DNA from: Massilia phosphatilytica
Lineage (GTDB): Bacteria > Pseudomonadota > Gammaproteobacteria > Burkholderiales > Burkholderiaceae_D
DNA: 64,000 nt
NCBI RefSeq assembly: GCF_002968015.1
Contig: NZ_PUIP01000022.1
Coordinates: 1 to 64,000, forward strand
Direction: 5' to 3'
Notes under the pieces: generated by a model
Told to the model about the DNA's origin: nothing
Databases searched by the model: none
Seen by the model: the letters and a program-made list of their open reading frames with translations, nothing else
Program-made: the position numbers and the translations under genes
In this document: positions 35,098 to 45,534 of the stretch, one piece after another
How positions within the stretch are numbered: position 1 is the first letter of the stretch
How the letters are laid out: the number at the start of each line of letters is the position of its first letter

Positions 35098-37174
35098 AGG
35101 TCTTGCCCTCGCCCGCCAGGCGGACGAGCAGCGGCGCCGGCGCCCATGCTTCGCCGTGGTAGCCGCGCGCATACTTCTCGATGGCGGCCAGCACGGTCGG
35201 CAGGCCCACGGTGTCCGCATAAAACATCGGGCCGCCGCGGAACAGCGGGAAGCCGTAGCCGGACAAATAGACCATGTCGATGTCCGACGCGCGCAGCGCG
35301 ATGCCCTCGTCCAGGATCCGCGCCCCCTCGTTGACGAGGGCGTAGACGAGGCGCTCGACGATCTCCGCGTCGGAAATGGCGCGGCGGGTGATACCGAGAT
35401 CCTGCGAGTGCTTCACGATCATGTCGTCGACCCACGGCGACGGCCGCGGCGTGCGGTCGCCGGCCTGGTAGTCGTACCAGCCGGCGCCCGTCTTCTGGCC
35501 GAAGCGGCCCTGTTCGCACAGCAGGTCGGCCGTCTTCGAATACTTCACGTCCGGCGACTCCACGGCGCGGCGCTTGCGAATGTACCAGCCGACGTCGTTG
35601 CCGGCCAGGTCGCCCATCCGGAACGGGCCCATGGCGAAGCCGAAGCGCTCGATGGCCGCATCGACCTGCTGCGGCAGCGCGCCTTCGTCGAGCAAAAAGC
35701 CGGCCTGGCGGATGTATTGCTCCACCATGCGGTTGCCGATGAAGCCATCGCACACGCCCGAGACGACGCCGGTCTTCTTGATCTTTTTCGCCAGCGCCAC
35801 TGCGGTCGCCAGCACGTCCTTGCCGGTCGCCGCGCCGCGCACGATTTCCAGCAGTTTCATCACGTTGGCGGGGCTGAAGAAGTGCAGGCCGATGACGTCC
35901 TGCGGGCGCGCAGTGAACGCCGCGATGCGGTCCAGGTCCAGCGTCGACGTGTTCGACGCGAGGATGGCGCCCGGCTTCATCGCCGCATCCAGCTGGCGGA
36001 ACACGGACGCCTTCACGTCCATGTCCTCGAACACGGCTTCGATGACGATGTCGGCCTGCGCGATGTCGGCGTAGTCCAGCGTGCCGCGGATGAGACCCGT
36101 GCGCTGCTCCGCCTTGTCGGCGGCCAGCTTGCCCTTCTTGACCGTGTTCTCGTAATTCTTGCGGATCGTGGCCAGGCCCTTGTCCAGCGCTTCCTGCTTC
36201 GTCTCGAGGATCGTCACGGGAATCCCGGCGTTCGCGAAATTCATCGCGATGCCGCCACCCATCGTGCCGGCACCGACGACGGCCGCGCTGCGGATGGCAC
36301 GCGCGGGCGTATCGGCCGGGACATCCGGCACCTTGGCGGCGGCGCGCTCGGCAAAGAACGCATGGCGCAGCGCCTTCGATTCCGTCGTCTGCGTGAGGTG
36401 GATGAAGCGCTCGCGTTCGTATTTCAGGCCCTCCTCGAACGGCTTTTCGACGGACGCGGCGACCGTCTCCACGCATTCGACCGGCGCCGGGAACGGCCCC
36501 GCCTCGGCTTTGACGCGCGCCCGGGCAGCGGCCAGGAACCCCGCCGCATCGGGGTGTTCGACCTGGCGCTCGCGCACCTTCGGCAGCGGACGCGCGTCGG
36601 CGACGCGGCGCGCGAACGCCACCGCGCCCGTGACGAGGTCCGAGCCGGCGGGCAGCAATTCATCGAACAGCAGCGTGCCCGCCAGCTTTTCGGACAGTAC
36701 CGGCGTGCCGGTGACGATCATGTTCAGCGCGGTCTCCAGGCCCAGCACGCGCGGCAGGCGCTGCGTGCCGCCGGCGCCCGGCAGCAACCCCAGTTTGACT
36801 TCCGGCAGCGCGATCTGTGCGCCCGGCAGCGCCACGCGGTAATTGGCGCCCAGCGCCAGTTCCAGGCCGCCGCCCATGCACACGGTGTGGATCGCGGCGA
36901 CGACGGGCTTGTCCGAATTCTCGACCGTGCGGATCAGCGTGTGCAGGGTCGGTTCCGTGAGCGCCTTGGGCGAATTGAATTCGCGGATGTCGGCGCCGCC
37001 CGAAAACGCCTTGCCGGCGCCCGTGATGACGATGGCCTTGACGGCCGGATCCTGGGCCGCGCGGTTCAAGCCCTCGACGGCGGCGGTGCGCGTCGCGAGG
37101 CCGAGGCCATTGACGGGCGGGTTGTTCAGGGTGATGACGGCGACGTCGTCGACGACCTGGTAATCTGCGCTCAT
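35087..37174 (-). CDS. fadJ: Bifunctional enoyl-CoA hydratase/3-hydroxyacyl-CoA dehydrogenase
   Basis: 695 residues. The N-terminal crotonase domain (1 to about 190) has oxyanion loops AFSGGADIREF and CMGGGLELALGANYRVA and catalytic Glu in LPEVKLGLLPGAGGTQRLPR. The NAD-binding domain near 295 (VVGAGTMGGGIAMNFA) is followed by the catalytic GLHFFSPANVMKLLEIV and two C-terminal dehydrogenase domains. It performs two steps of fatty-acid beta-oxidation. The acyl-CoA ligase gene lies just upstream (25-base gap), so the two form a fatty-acid operon. The exact fadB/fadJ class is uncertain. Confidence 0.92.
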   Translation of the reverse strand: MSADYQVVDDVAVITLNNPPVNGLGLATRTAAVEGLNRAAQDPAVKAIVITGAGKAFSGGADIREFNSPKALTEPTLHTLIRTVENSDKPVVAAIHTVCMGGGLELALGANYRVALPGAQIALPEVKLGLLPGAGGTQRLPRVLGLETALNMIVTGTPVLSEKLAGTLLFDELLPAGSDLVTGAVAFARRVADARPLPKVRERQVEHPDAAGFLAAARARVKAEAGPFPAPVECVETVAASVEKPFEEGLKYERERFIHLTQTTESKALRHAFFAERAAAKVPDVPADTPARAIRSAAVVGAGTMGGGIAMNFANAGIPVTILETKQEALDKGLATIRKNYENTVKKGKLAADKAEQRTGLIRGTLDYADIAQADIVIEAVFEDMDVKASVFRQLDAAMKPGAILASNTSTLDLDRIAAFTARPQDVIGLHFFSPANVMKLLEIVRGAATGKDVLATAVALAKKIKKTGVVSGVCDGFIGNRMVEQYIRQAGFLLDEGALPQQVDAAIERFGFAMGPFRMGDLAGNDVGWYIRKRRAVESPDVKYSKTADLLCEQGRFGQKTGAGWYDYQAGDRTPRPSPWVDDMIVKHSQDLGITRRAISDAEIVERLVYALVNEGARILDEGIALRASDIDMVYLSGYGFPLFRGGPMFYADTVGLPTVLAAIEKYARGYHGEAWAPAPLLVRLAGEGKTFNG

Positions 37175-37199
37175 GGGTCTCCTTATATGGGTGAGTGGT

Positions 37200-38858
<1,659 letters not shown>

Positions 38859-39088
38859 CGTCTACTCGTGGAAGCGGTCGGAAGGCCGAGTTTCGAACGA
38901 CCGTGCGGTTAACGTCAACGGATTTCGATGCTGCAGCGCAGCACAAGCACGAGCACAAGCAGCAGCTCAACATTACGAAACGGTTACGGAATGTAATTCG
39001 GATAGGTTGCGCACATCTTGCGCCCATAGAATCCGCGCGTGTGGGGTAAAATCCGCGCACCGAGAACCAATCAACCCGAGGAAGCGTT

Positions 39089-40576
39089 ATCAGCACCCGC
39101 ACCGCCGACGATCTGCCATTCGACAATGCCTTTGCCGAACTGCCGCCCGCGTTTTATACGCGTTTGATGCCGACGCCCCTGCCCGCGCCATACTTCGTTG
39201 CGGCCAGCACGCCGGCTGCACGTCTTGTCGGGCTCGATCCTGCCGACCTCGCGCGCGAGGACTTCGTCGACGTCTTCACGGGCAACCATGTCCCGCCGCG
39301 CGCGCAGCCGCTGGCCGCCGTGTATTCCGGCCACCAGTTCGGCCACTGGGCCGGCCAGCTGGGCGACGGCCGCGCGATCCTGCTGGGCGACCTCGACGGT
39401 CCCGAAGGCCGGATGGAACTCCAGCTGAAGGGCGCCGGCATGACGCCTTATTCGCGCATGGGCGACGGCCGCGCCGTGCTGCGTTCGTCGATCCGCGAAT
39501 TCCTGTGTTCCGAGGCGATGGCCGCCCTCGGCATCCCGACGACACGCGCCCTGATGGTGACAGGCTCGAACAAGGGCATCATCCGCGAAACGATGGAGAC
39601 GGCCGCCGTCGTCACGCGCATGGCGCCTTCCTTCGTGCGCTTCGGTTCTTTCGAGCACTGGCGCTACCGCGACAAGCCGGAAGAACTGCGCACGCTGGCC
39701 GACTACGTCATCAACACGTTTTATCCAGACCTGGCCGGCGCCGCCAACCCGTACCTGGCTCTGCTCGAGGAAGTCACGCGCCGCACGGCGCGGATGATCG
39801 CGCACTGGCAGGCCGTCGGCTTCATGCATGGCGTGATGAACACGGACAATATGTCGATCCTGGGCATCACGCTGGACTATGGCCCGTTCGGATTCATGGA
39901 AGCGTTCGACGTCGACCACATCTGCAACCACACCGACCAGGGCGGCCGTTATTCGTACGCGAACCAGGTGCCCGTCGGCCACTGGAACTGCTACGCGCTG
40001 GCAAACGCGCTGCTGCCGCTGATCGACGACCAGGAAGCGGCGCAGGCCGCGCTCGAGGTATATGTCGACGCCTACGGCGAAAAGTTCGATGAACTGCTCC
40101 ATGCCAAGCTCGGGCTCAAGACGACGCACGAGAACGACCGCGCACTGGCCGACGCGATGTTCAAGCTCATGCAGGACAACCACGTCGACTTCACACTGTT
40201 CTTCCGTCGCCTGGGCGAACTGAAGCTGGATGTGGCCAATGCCGACCGGGAGGCATCCGACGCGCCGCTGCGCGACCTGTTCCTGGACCGCCCCGCTTTC
40301 GATGCGTGGGCCGCCGCCTACCGGGCGCGGCTCCGCCAGGAAAACAGTGTCGATGGGGAGCGCCGGGTTGCGATGCACGCCGTCAACCCCAAATATGTAC
40401 TGCGCAACTACCTGGCCCAGGTGGCCATCGAAAAAGCGCAGAATGGCGACTACGAAGAAGTGCGCAGGCTGCTGGCCGTGCTCGAGCGTCCGTTCGATGA
40501 ACAGCCCGAACACGAGGCCTACGCGGCACTGCCGCCGGACTGGGCATCTCACCTCGAAGTGAGCTGCTCTTCCTGA
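39089..40576 (+). CDS. selO: Protein adenylyltransferase SelO, apparently with a non-canonical start codon
   Basis: 495 residues if begun at ATC 39089. The conserved SelO N-terminus LPFDNAFAELPPAFYTRLMP lies in frame upstream of the first possible canonical start (TTG 39164/ATG 39167). No ATG, GTG or TTG occurs between the stop at 39047 and 39164. GAGGA lies 6 bases before ATC. The pseudokinase-fold AMPylation site is visible in MHGVMNTDNMSILG and LDYGPFGFM, with RTALMVTG-like and Lys-bearing ELQLKGAGMTPYSR segments. SelO transfers AMP to protein Ser/Thr/Tyr in redox stress; msrB follows, fitting a redox role. Confidence 0.88.
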   Translation: MSTRTADDLPFDNAFAELPPAFYTRLMPTPLPAPYFVAASTPAARLVGLDPADLAREDFVDVFTGNHVPPRAQPLAAVYSGHQFGHWAGQLGDGRAILLGDLDGPEGRMELQLKGAGMTPYSRMGDGRAVLRSSIREFLCSEAMAALGIPTTRALMVTGSNKGIIRETMETAAVVTRMAPSFVRFGSFEHWRYRDKPEELRTLADYVINTFYPDLAGAANPYLALLEEVTRRTARMIAHWQAVGFMHGVMNTDNMSILGITLDYGPFGFMEAFDVDHICNHTDQGGRYSYANQVPVGHWNCYALANALLPLIDDQEAAQAALEVYVDAYGEKFDELLHAKLGLKTTHENDRALADAMFKLMQDNHVDFTLFFRRLGELKLDVANADREASDAPLRDLFLDRPAFDAWAAAYRARLRQENSVDGERRVAMHAVNPKYVLRNYLAQVAIEKAQNGDYEEVRRLLAVLERPFDEQPEHEAYAALPPDWASHLEVSCSS

Positions 40577-40596
40577 TATCCATGACGAGAGGGATC

Positions 40597-40992
40597 ATGA
40601 CCGACAAAGTGACGAAAACCGACGCCGAATGGCGCACCCAGCTTGATCCGATGGAATACCAGGTCACCCGCCACGCGGCGACCGAGCGGGCGTTCACGGG
40701 CAAGTACTGGGACTACCATGAGCACGGCATCTATCACTGCGTGTGCTGCGACACGCCGCTGTTCGAGTCCGACGCGAAGTTCGATTCCGGCTGCGGCTGG
40801 CCCAGCTATTTCCGTGCCCTCGATCCGGACAACGTGATCGAAAAGGTCGACCGCAGCCACGGCTTGGTGCGCACGGAGATCATCTGCGCCGTCTGCGATG
40901 CCCACCTGGGCCACGTGTTCCCGGACGGCCCGCCGCCGACCGGCCTGCGCTATTGCATCAACTCTGCCGCGCTCCGCTTCGAGCCGGTCTGA
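40597..40992 (+). CDS. msrB: Peptide methionine-R-sulfoxide reductase
   Basis: 131 residues. Zinc CxxC pairs CVCCDTPLF and CAVCDAHLGHVF, SGCGWPSYF, and catalytic Cys in LRYCINSAALRFEP. It repairs methionine-R-sulfoxide. GAGAGGG lies before ATG 40597; an ATG at 40582 is less well placed. It is 20 bases after selO. Confidence 0.96.
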   Translation: MTDKVTKTDAEWRTQLDPMEYQVTRHAATERAFTGKYWDYHEHGIYHCVCCDTPLFESDAKFDSGCGWPSYFRALDPDNVIEKVDRSHGLVRTEIICAVCDAHLGHVFPDGPPPTGLRYCINSAALRFEPV

Positions 40993-41010
40993 ACCAAGGG
41001 CAACGTACCG

Positions 41011-41664
41011 ATGAAATTCCTGTTCGACCTGTTCCCGGTCATCCTGTTCTTCCTCGTCTATAAATTCGCGGACGGCCACCAGGATGCGGCGCACGCGCTC
41101 GTCGTGCAATACATGGGCGGCCTGATCTCGGGCGGCAATCTGGCGCCCGACCAGTCGCCGATCATGCTGGCTTCTGCCGTCGGTATCATCGCGACCGTGC
41201 TGCAGATCCTGTATCTGCTGGCACGCGGGCGCAAGGTGGACGGCATGCTGTGGCTGTCCCTTGGCGTCATCGTCGTGACGGGCGGCGCGACGATCTATTT
41301 CCACGATCCGGACTTCATCAAGTGGAAGCCGACGATCCTGTACTGGGCGTTCGCGCTGGCGCTGTTCGTGGCGCAGGTCGGCTTCCGCAACAACCTGATG
41401 CGCAAGGTGATGGAAGCGCAGATCCGCCTGCCGGACGCCGTCTGGGCGAAGGTCGGCTACGCGTGGATGGGCTTCTTCGCCGCCATCGGCGTGCTGAACC
41501 TCGTCATGGCCTTCATCGTCTTCAAGGGCAACACGGGTGCGTGGGTCAACTTCAAGCTGTTCGGCATCACGGGCATCTTCTTCGCCTTCATCGTCGTGCA
41601 GACCTTGATGCTGTCGAAGTACATCGAAGAACACGAGCAGCCGCAGGGCAAGGGAGACGCATGA
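41011..41664 (+). CDS. yciB: YciB/IspZ inner-membrane septation protein
   Basis: 217 residues, five or six helices, starting MKFLFDLFPVILFFLVYKFA as in the IspZ/YciB family, with FHDPDFIKWKPTILY and LNLVMAF. Linked to envelope integrity and cell division. Its stop overlaps the bolA start. Confidence 0.94.
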   Translation: MKFLFDLFPVILFFLVYKFADGHQDAAHALVVQYMGGLISGGNLAPDQSPIMLASAVGIIATVLQILYLLARGRKVDGMLWLSLGVIVVTGGATIYFHDPDFIKWKPTILYWAFALALFVAQVGFRNNLMRKVMEAQIRLPDAVWAKVGYAWMGFFAAIGVLNLVMAFIVFKGNTGAWVNFKLFGITGIFFAFIVVQTLMLSKYIEEHEQPQGKGDA

Positions 41665-41936
41665 TGGATGACCGCCTGGAACGCATCCGCCAGTCACTCG
41701 ATGCGGCATTGAGCCCGTCCGTACTGGAAGTCGGCGACGATTCGCACCTGCACGTGGGCCATGCCGGCGCGGCCTCCGGCGGGGGCCATTACCGAGTGAA
41801 AATCGTTTCGGAACGCTTCGAGGGACTGAGACTGGTCATGCGACATCGACTGGTATATGATGCCGTGCAAGGTATGATGCACACCGATATTCATGCCCTG
41901 GCGATTACCGCCGTCGCGCCTTCGGAGCAGTCGTGA
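41661..41936 (+). CDS. bolA: BolA-family protein
   Basis: 91 residues; LEVGDDSHLHVGHAGAASGG and HYRVKIVSERFEG carry the BolA pattern with conserved His residues, ending HTDIHALAITA. BolA-type proteins partner monothiol glutaredoxins in Fe-S handling and affect cell shape. The start is coupled to yciB (ATG at 41661, second ATG next codon). Confidence 0.93.
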   Translation: MMDDRLERIRQSLDAALSPSVLEVGDDSHLHVGHAGAASGGGHYRVKIVSERFEGLRLVMRHRLVYDAVQGMMHTDIHALAITAVAPSEQS

Positions 41937-42050
41937 CGACAGGTATATCCGAAGCCTTAAGCGAGTCGTAAGTAAGCTGTCCGAGAATCCGCTACGCACT
42001 ACAAAAACTAAGCAAATCTTCGTCCAAGCAACCCCCTCACAGGAAACAAA

Positions 42051-42842
42051 ATGACTTTTAAGCCAGCACGGCTGCTGTTAGCCCTGATCGCTATCGCCGC
42101 ATCTTTCGCATACTCGCCTTCGTTCGCCCAGAACCTCGCCGTGGTGAACGGCAAAGCCATCCCGTCGTCGCGCGCCGATGCCATCGTCAAACAGGTCGTG
42201 GCACAAGGCCAGGGTACGGACAGCCCGCAACTGCGTGAGGCGATCAAGAAGGACCTGATCTCGCGCGAAGTGATGATGCAGGAAGCGATCAAGCAGGGCT
42301 ACGACAAGAATCCGGAAGTCAAGGCGGCATTGGAGAACGCCCGCCAGACCATCGTGATCAACGCCCTCGCCCGCGACTACATCACGAAGCACCCGGTCAG
42401 CGACGCCGACGTGAAGGCCGAGTACGACCGCTTCGTCAAGCAGACCGGCGACAAGGAATACCACGTGCGCCACATCCTGTTCGCGACCGAAGATGACGCG
42501 AAGGCAGCCATCGCCAAGCTGAAGGGCGGCGCCAAGTTCGAAGACCTGGCCAAGCAGTCGAAAGACACCGGCACCGCCAACAACGGCGGCGACCTGGATT
42601 GGGCCAGCCCGTCGTCGTTCCCGCCGGAGTTCGCAGCGGGCTTCACGAACCTGCAGAAAGGCGCGATCACCGATACCCCGGTCAAGACCCAGGTGGGCTA
42701 CCACGTGATCAAGCTGGACGACGTCCGTACGGCCAAGCTGCCGACGCTGGACGAAGTCAAGCCGCAGATCTCCGAATCGCTGACCCAGCAAAAGCTGGCT
42801 GCGTATCAAGAGGAAATGGTCAAGAAGGCAAAGGTACAGTAA
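42051..42842 (+). CDS. Periplasmic parvulin-type peptidyl-prolyl isomerase, copy 1
   Basis: 263 residues: signal peptide (SPSFAQN), an N-terminal helical SurA/PrsA-like chaperone part (IVKQVVAQGQGTDSPQLREA), then a parvulin domain at about 135-235 with YHVRHILFATEDDAKAAI, GGDLDWASP and TPVKTQVGYHVIKLDD. It folds exported proteins. The parvulin active-site pattern is intact. AGGAAAC lies before the ATG. A second copy follows. Confidence 0.92.
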   Translation: MTFKPARLLLALIAIAASFAYSPSFAQNLAVVNGKAIPSSRADAIVKQVVAQGQGTDSPQLREAIKKDLISREVMMQEAIKQGYDKNPEVKAALENARQTIVINALARDYITKHPVSDADVKAEYDRFVKQTGDKEYHVRHILFATEDDAKAAIAKLKGGAKFEDLAKQSKDTGTANNGGDLDWASPSSFPPEFAAGFTNLQKGAITDTPVKTQVGYHVIKLDDVRTAKLPTLDEVKPQISESLTQQKLAAYQEEMVKKAKVQ

Positions 42843-42852
42843 CATTGCAGCG

Positions 42853-42876
42853 CCGGCGGCTTCGGCCGCCGGTTTT
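42853..42876 (+). terminator. Intrinsic terminator of parvulin copy 1
   Basis: CCGGCGGC and GCCGCCGG around TTCG, then TTTT. Confidence 0.9.
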
Positions 42877-42944
42877 CGTCGCCACGGCGACATTTCGTGT
42901 TGACCACCGGACCACCACCACCGGTTTTAGATAGGATCGAATAA

Positions 42945-43724
42945 ATGATTGTGAAGCCAGCCCGCCTGTTGTTAGCCATGACCGCGATGGTAGCCCTGCC
43001 GTCGTTCGCGCAGAACGTTGCGACCGTCAATGGCAAGCCCATCCCCGCGGCCAAGGTTGACCAGGTGGTCAAGCAGGTCGTCGCCCAGGGCAAGGCAACC
43101 GATTCCCCGCAACTGCGCGAGGCAATCAAGAAGGACCTGATCGGCCGCGAAGTCCTGATCCAGGAAGCCGACAAGCAAGGCGTCGGTACCCGTCCGGACG
43201 TCAAGAACGCAATCGACAACGCCCGCCAGAGCATCATCATCAATGCGATGCTGGCCGATTACATCAAGAAGAACCCGGTCAAGGATGCCGAGATCAAGGC
43301 CGAGTACGACAAGTACAAGGCCCAGGTCGGCGACAAGGAATACCACGCGCGCCACATCCTGGTCGGCACGGAAGACGAGGCCAAGCAGATCATCACCAAG
43401 CTGAAGGGCGGCGCCAAGTTCGAAGACCTGGCCAAGCAGTCGAAAGACCCGGGCTCGGCAGCGAACGGCGGCGACCTGGACTGGGCTAGCCCGGGCTCGT
43501 TCGTGCCTGAGTTCTCGAAGGCCATGACCTCGCTGCAAAAAGGTCAGATCACCGAGACCCCGGTCAAGACGCAGTACGGCTTCCACGTGATCAAGCTGGA
43601 AGACGTCCGCGCCGCCAAGATCCCGCCGCTGGAAGAAGTCAAGCAGCAGGTCGCGGAATCGCTGCAGCAGCGCAAGCTGGCCGCATTCCGTGAAGAGCTG
43701 TTGAAGAAGGCCAAGATCCAGTAA
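42945..43724 (+). CDS. Periplasmic parvulin-type peptidyl-prolyl isomerase, copy 2
   Basis: 259 residues, a close paralogue of 42051-42842 (shared TDSPQLREAIKKDLI, GGAKFEDLAKQSKD, GGDLDWASP). The signal peptide ends near PSFAQN. Surface residues differ most in the 70-120 chaperone helices, so client range may have diverged. It has its own terminator. Confidence 0.92.
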   Translation: MIVKPARLLLAMTAMVALPSFAQNVATVNGKPIPAAKVDQVVKQVVAQGKATDSPQLREAIKKDLIGREVLIQEADKQGVGTRPDVKNAIDNARQSIIINAMLADYIKKNPVKDAEIKAEYDKYKAQVGDKEYHARHILVGTEDEAKQIITKLKGGAKFEDLAKQSKDPGSAANGGDLDWASPGSFVPEFSKAMTSLQKGQITETPVKTQYGFHVIKLEDVRAAKIPPLEEVKQQVAESLQQRKLAAFREELLKKAKIQ

Positions 43725-43740
43725 GCCGGTCATGCATGAC

Positions 43741-43769
43741 AAAAGCGCTCCTCGTGGGCGCTTTTTTTT
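43741..43769 (+). terminator. Intrinsic terminator of parvulin copy 2
   Basis: AAAAGCGC and GCGCTTTT flank a short loop, with a T8 tract. Confidence 0.88.
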
Positions 43770-43809
43770 GACCAATTTGTTCGACCAAACAACAAACTTG
43801 AGACGCCCC

Positions 43810-45102
43810 ATGACATTCCGCCATTCCGCCGTCCTTATCCTGTCCGCCGTGGCCGCAGGCGCAGCGACGGCCGCCACCACCCTGCCCCTCTACGTCGGCC
43901 AGCCGCTCGCCGGCGCCAAGGTCATGTTCGGCGACTTCGACGTGCAAAAGCCGCTGGACGGCGCCAGCGGCCGCATGGACGACGATCCGAAGCTGAAGAG
44001 CGCAGTCGTCGAGGCCCGCCGTACCAGCAAGGATGCGGCCGCCGACGCGCTCGGCCTGAACTGGAAGGATGCGTGGTTCTCGACCGTGCGCGTGGAGAGC
44101 GCCCCGCTCGACCTGCGCCCCTACCTGGCGAAGGGAACCGTCTCGTTCGACCTGAAGGTCAACGAGCTGGCGAAGGGTGGCCTGAACTTCCGCGTCGATT
44201 GCGGCAAGAACTGCGAACGCAAGATCCCCGACGTGATTTCCGCCCGCGCCGCCGAGGGCAAGGGCTGGCAGCACCGGAGCTATGCGCTGTCGTGCTTCTA
44301 CCGCAAGGGCGACGACTTCAGCGCCGTGACAAAACCGTTCGCGCTGGACGGCACGGGTGCAGGCGACGTGGAGATCGCGAATATCCGCATCGACATGGCC
44401 GGCAAGCCAAACCAGGTGTGCCCGGATTACCGCACGGCCAGCGTGACGCCGTCGCCGCTGAACGAATCGTGGTCGCTCGACTGGTGGATGCCGCGCCACG
44501 AGGAGAAACTGGCCGAGATCGCCCGCCGCAAGGCCGCCGGCGAACGCACGGAACTCGTCTTCATCGGCGACTCGATCACGCACCACTGGGAAAAGGAGCA
44601 ACCGGAGCTCTTCAAGACGTTCTACGGCAGGTACAACGCGCTGGACCTGGGCTATGGCGGCGACCGCACGGAAAACGTGCTGTGGCGCCTGCAGCATGGC
44701 GAGATCGACGGCATCGATCCGAAGGTCGCCGTGCTGATGATCGGCACGAACAACACCGGCTTCCGCCAGGAAGCGCCGGAACTGATCTACGCCGGCATCA
44801 AGCGCGACGTCGCGGAAATCCGCAAGCGCCTGCCGAAGGCGAAGCTCCTGCTGCTGGCGATCTTCCCGCGCGGCGAGAAGCCGGACGACACCCTGCGCGT
44901 CCTGAACGAGAAGGTCAACGCGATGCTGCCGAAACTGGCTGACAACAAGCACGTGTTCTTCCTCAACATGAACAAGGCGTTCCTGGCGCCGGACGGGACG
45001 CTGTCGAAGGACATCATGCCGGACCTGCTGCACCCGAACGCGGAAGGCTACAAGATCTGGCAGCGCGAGATGCAGCCGGAGCTGGACCGTTTGATGCAGT
45101 AA
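43810..45102 (+). CDS. Exported SGNH/GDSL hydrolase with N-terminal carbohydrate-binding-like domain
   Basis: 430 residues with signal peptide to about 22. Residues about 25-195 resemble the galactose-binding-like domain found at the end of some GH3 glucosidases (DAWFSTVRVESAPLDLRPYL, CFYRKGDDFSAVTKPFAL). An SGNH hydrolase domain at about 215-428 has IGDSITHHWE, YGGDRTENVLWRL, MIGTNNTG and DLLHPNAEGY, like PAF-acetylhydrolase/acetyl-esterase lipases. Removal of acyl groups from a polysaccharide is a reasonable guess. Start at Met before TFRHSAV; the upstream part overlaps the terminator. Confidence 0.85.
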   Translation: MTFRHSAVLILSAVAAGAATAATTLPLYVGQPLAGAKVMFGDFDVQKPLDGASGRMDDDPKLKSAVVEARRTSKDAAADALGLNWKDAWFSTVRVESAPLDLRPYLAKGTVSFDLKVNELAKGGLNFRVDCGKNCERKIPDVISARAAEGKGWQHRSYALSCFYRKGDDFSAVTKPFALDGTGAGDVEIANIRIDMAGKPNQVCPDYRTASVTPSPLNESWSLDWWMPRHEEKLAEIARRKAAGERTELVFIGDSITHHWEKEQPELFKTFYGRYNALDLGYGGDRTENVLWRLQHGEIDGIDPKVAVLMIGTNNTGFRQEAPELIYAGIKRDVAEIRKRLPKAKLLLLAIFPRGEKPDDTLRVLNEKVNAMLPKLADNKHVFFLNMNKAFLAPDGTLSKDIMPDLLHPNAEGYKIWQREMQPELDRLMQ

Positions 45103-45129
45103 GCGATTGGCCCGAGCGGCGGCGGATAC

Positions 45130-45144
45130 TGTACATTACGTACA
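45130..45144. promoter_or_regulatory. Palindrome upstream of the DUF1304 gene
   Basis: TGTAC-ATTAC-GTACA, a perfect inverted repeat 22 bases before the start codon; possible operator. Confidence 0.35.
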
Positions 45145-45165
45145 ATTCTATTGACTGGGATAAAC

Positions 45166-45525
45166 ATGCTGCTGATCGCCACCCTCCTCACCGCCGTCGT
45201 CATCGCCATCCACGTCTACATCGTGCTGATCGAGACCGTCCTGTTCCGCACGCGCGGCAGGAAGGTCTTCGGCATCAAGGAAGACCGGGTGGATGCGCTG
45301 GCACCGCTGATGTCGAACCAGGGCTGCTACAACGGCTTCCTGGTCGCGAGCCTGGCGGTGGGGCTGCTCCATCCGAACCCCGCCACGGGCCGCGCGTTCG
45401 TGGTCTTCGGGCTCGTGTGCGTGGCGGTCGCGGGCGTGTGGGGCGCGGCGACCGTATCGCGCCGCATCCTCATCGTGCAAACCGTGCCGGCCGCGCTGGC
45501 GCTCGGGTGCCTGCTGCTGGCCTGA
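45166..45525 (+). CDS. DUF1304-family membrane protein
   Basis: 119 residues, four helices, with EDRVDALAPLMSNQGCYNGFL, the DUF1304 signature, in which Asn-Gln-Gly is conserved. Function unknown. GGGATAAAC precedes ATG 45166. It converges on the phosphatase-nuclease gene, 9 bases apart. Confidence 0.88.
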   Translation: MLLIATLLTAVVIAIHVYIVLIETVLFRTRGRKVFGIKEDRVDALAPLMSNQGCYNGFLVASLAVGLLHPNPATGRAFVVFGLVCVAVAGVWGAATVSRRILIVQTVPAALALGCLLLA

Positions 45526-45534
45526 CGCACCGGT

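Noticed and set aside
33790..35220. A 476-residue protein ending in the TetR domain
   Set aside because: Only the last 172 residues are TetR-like; the upstream part is antisense to the membrane protein gene and crosses the operator.
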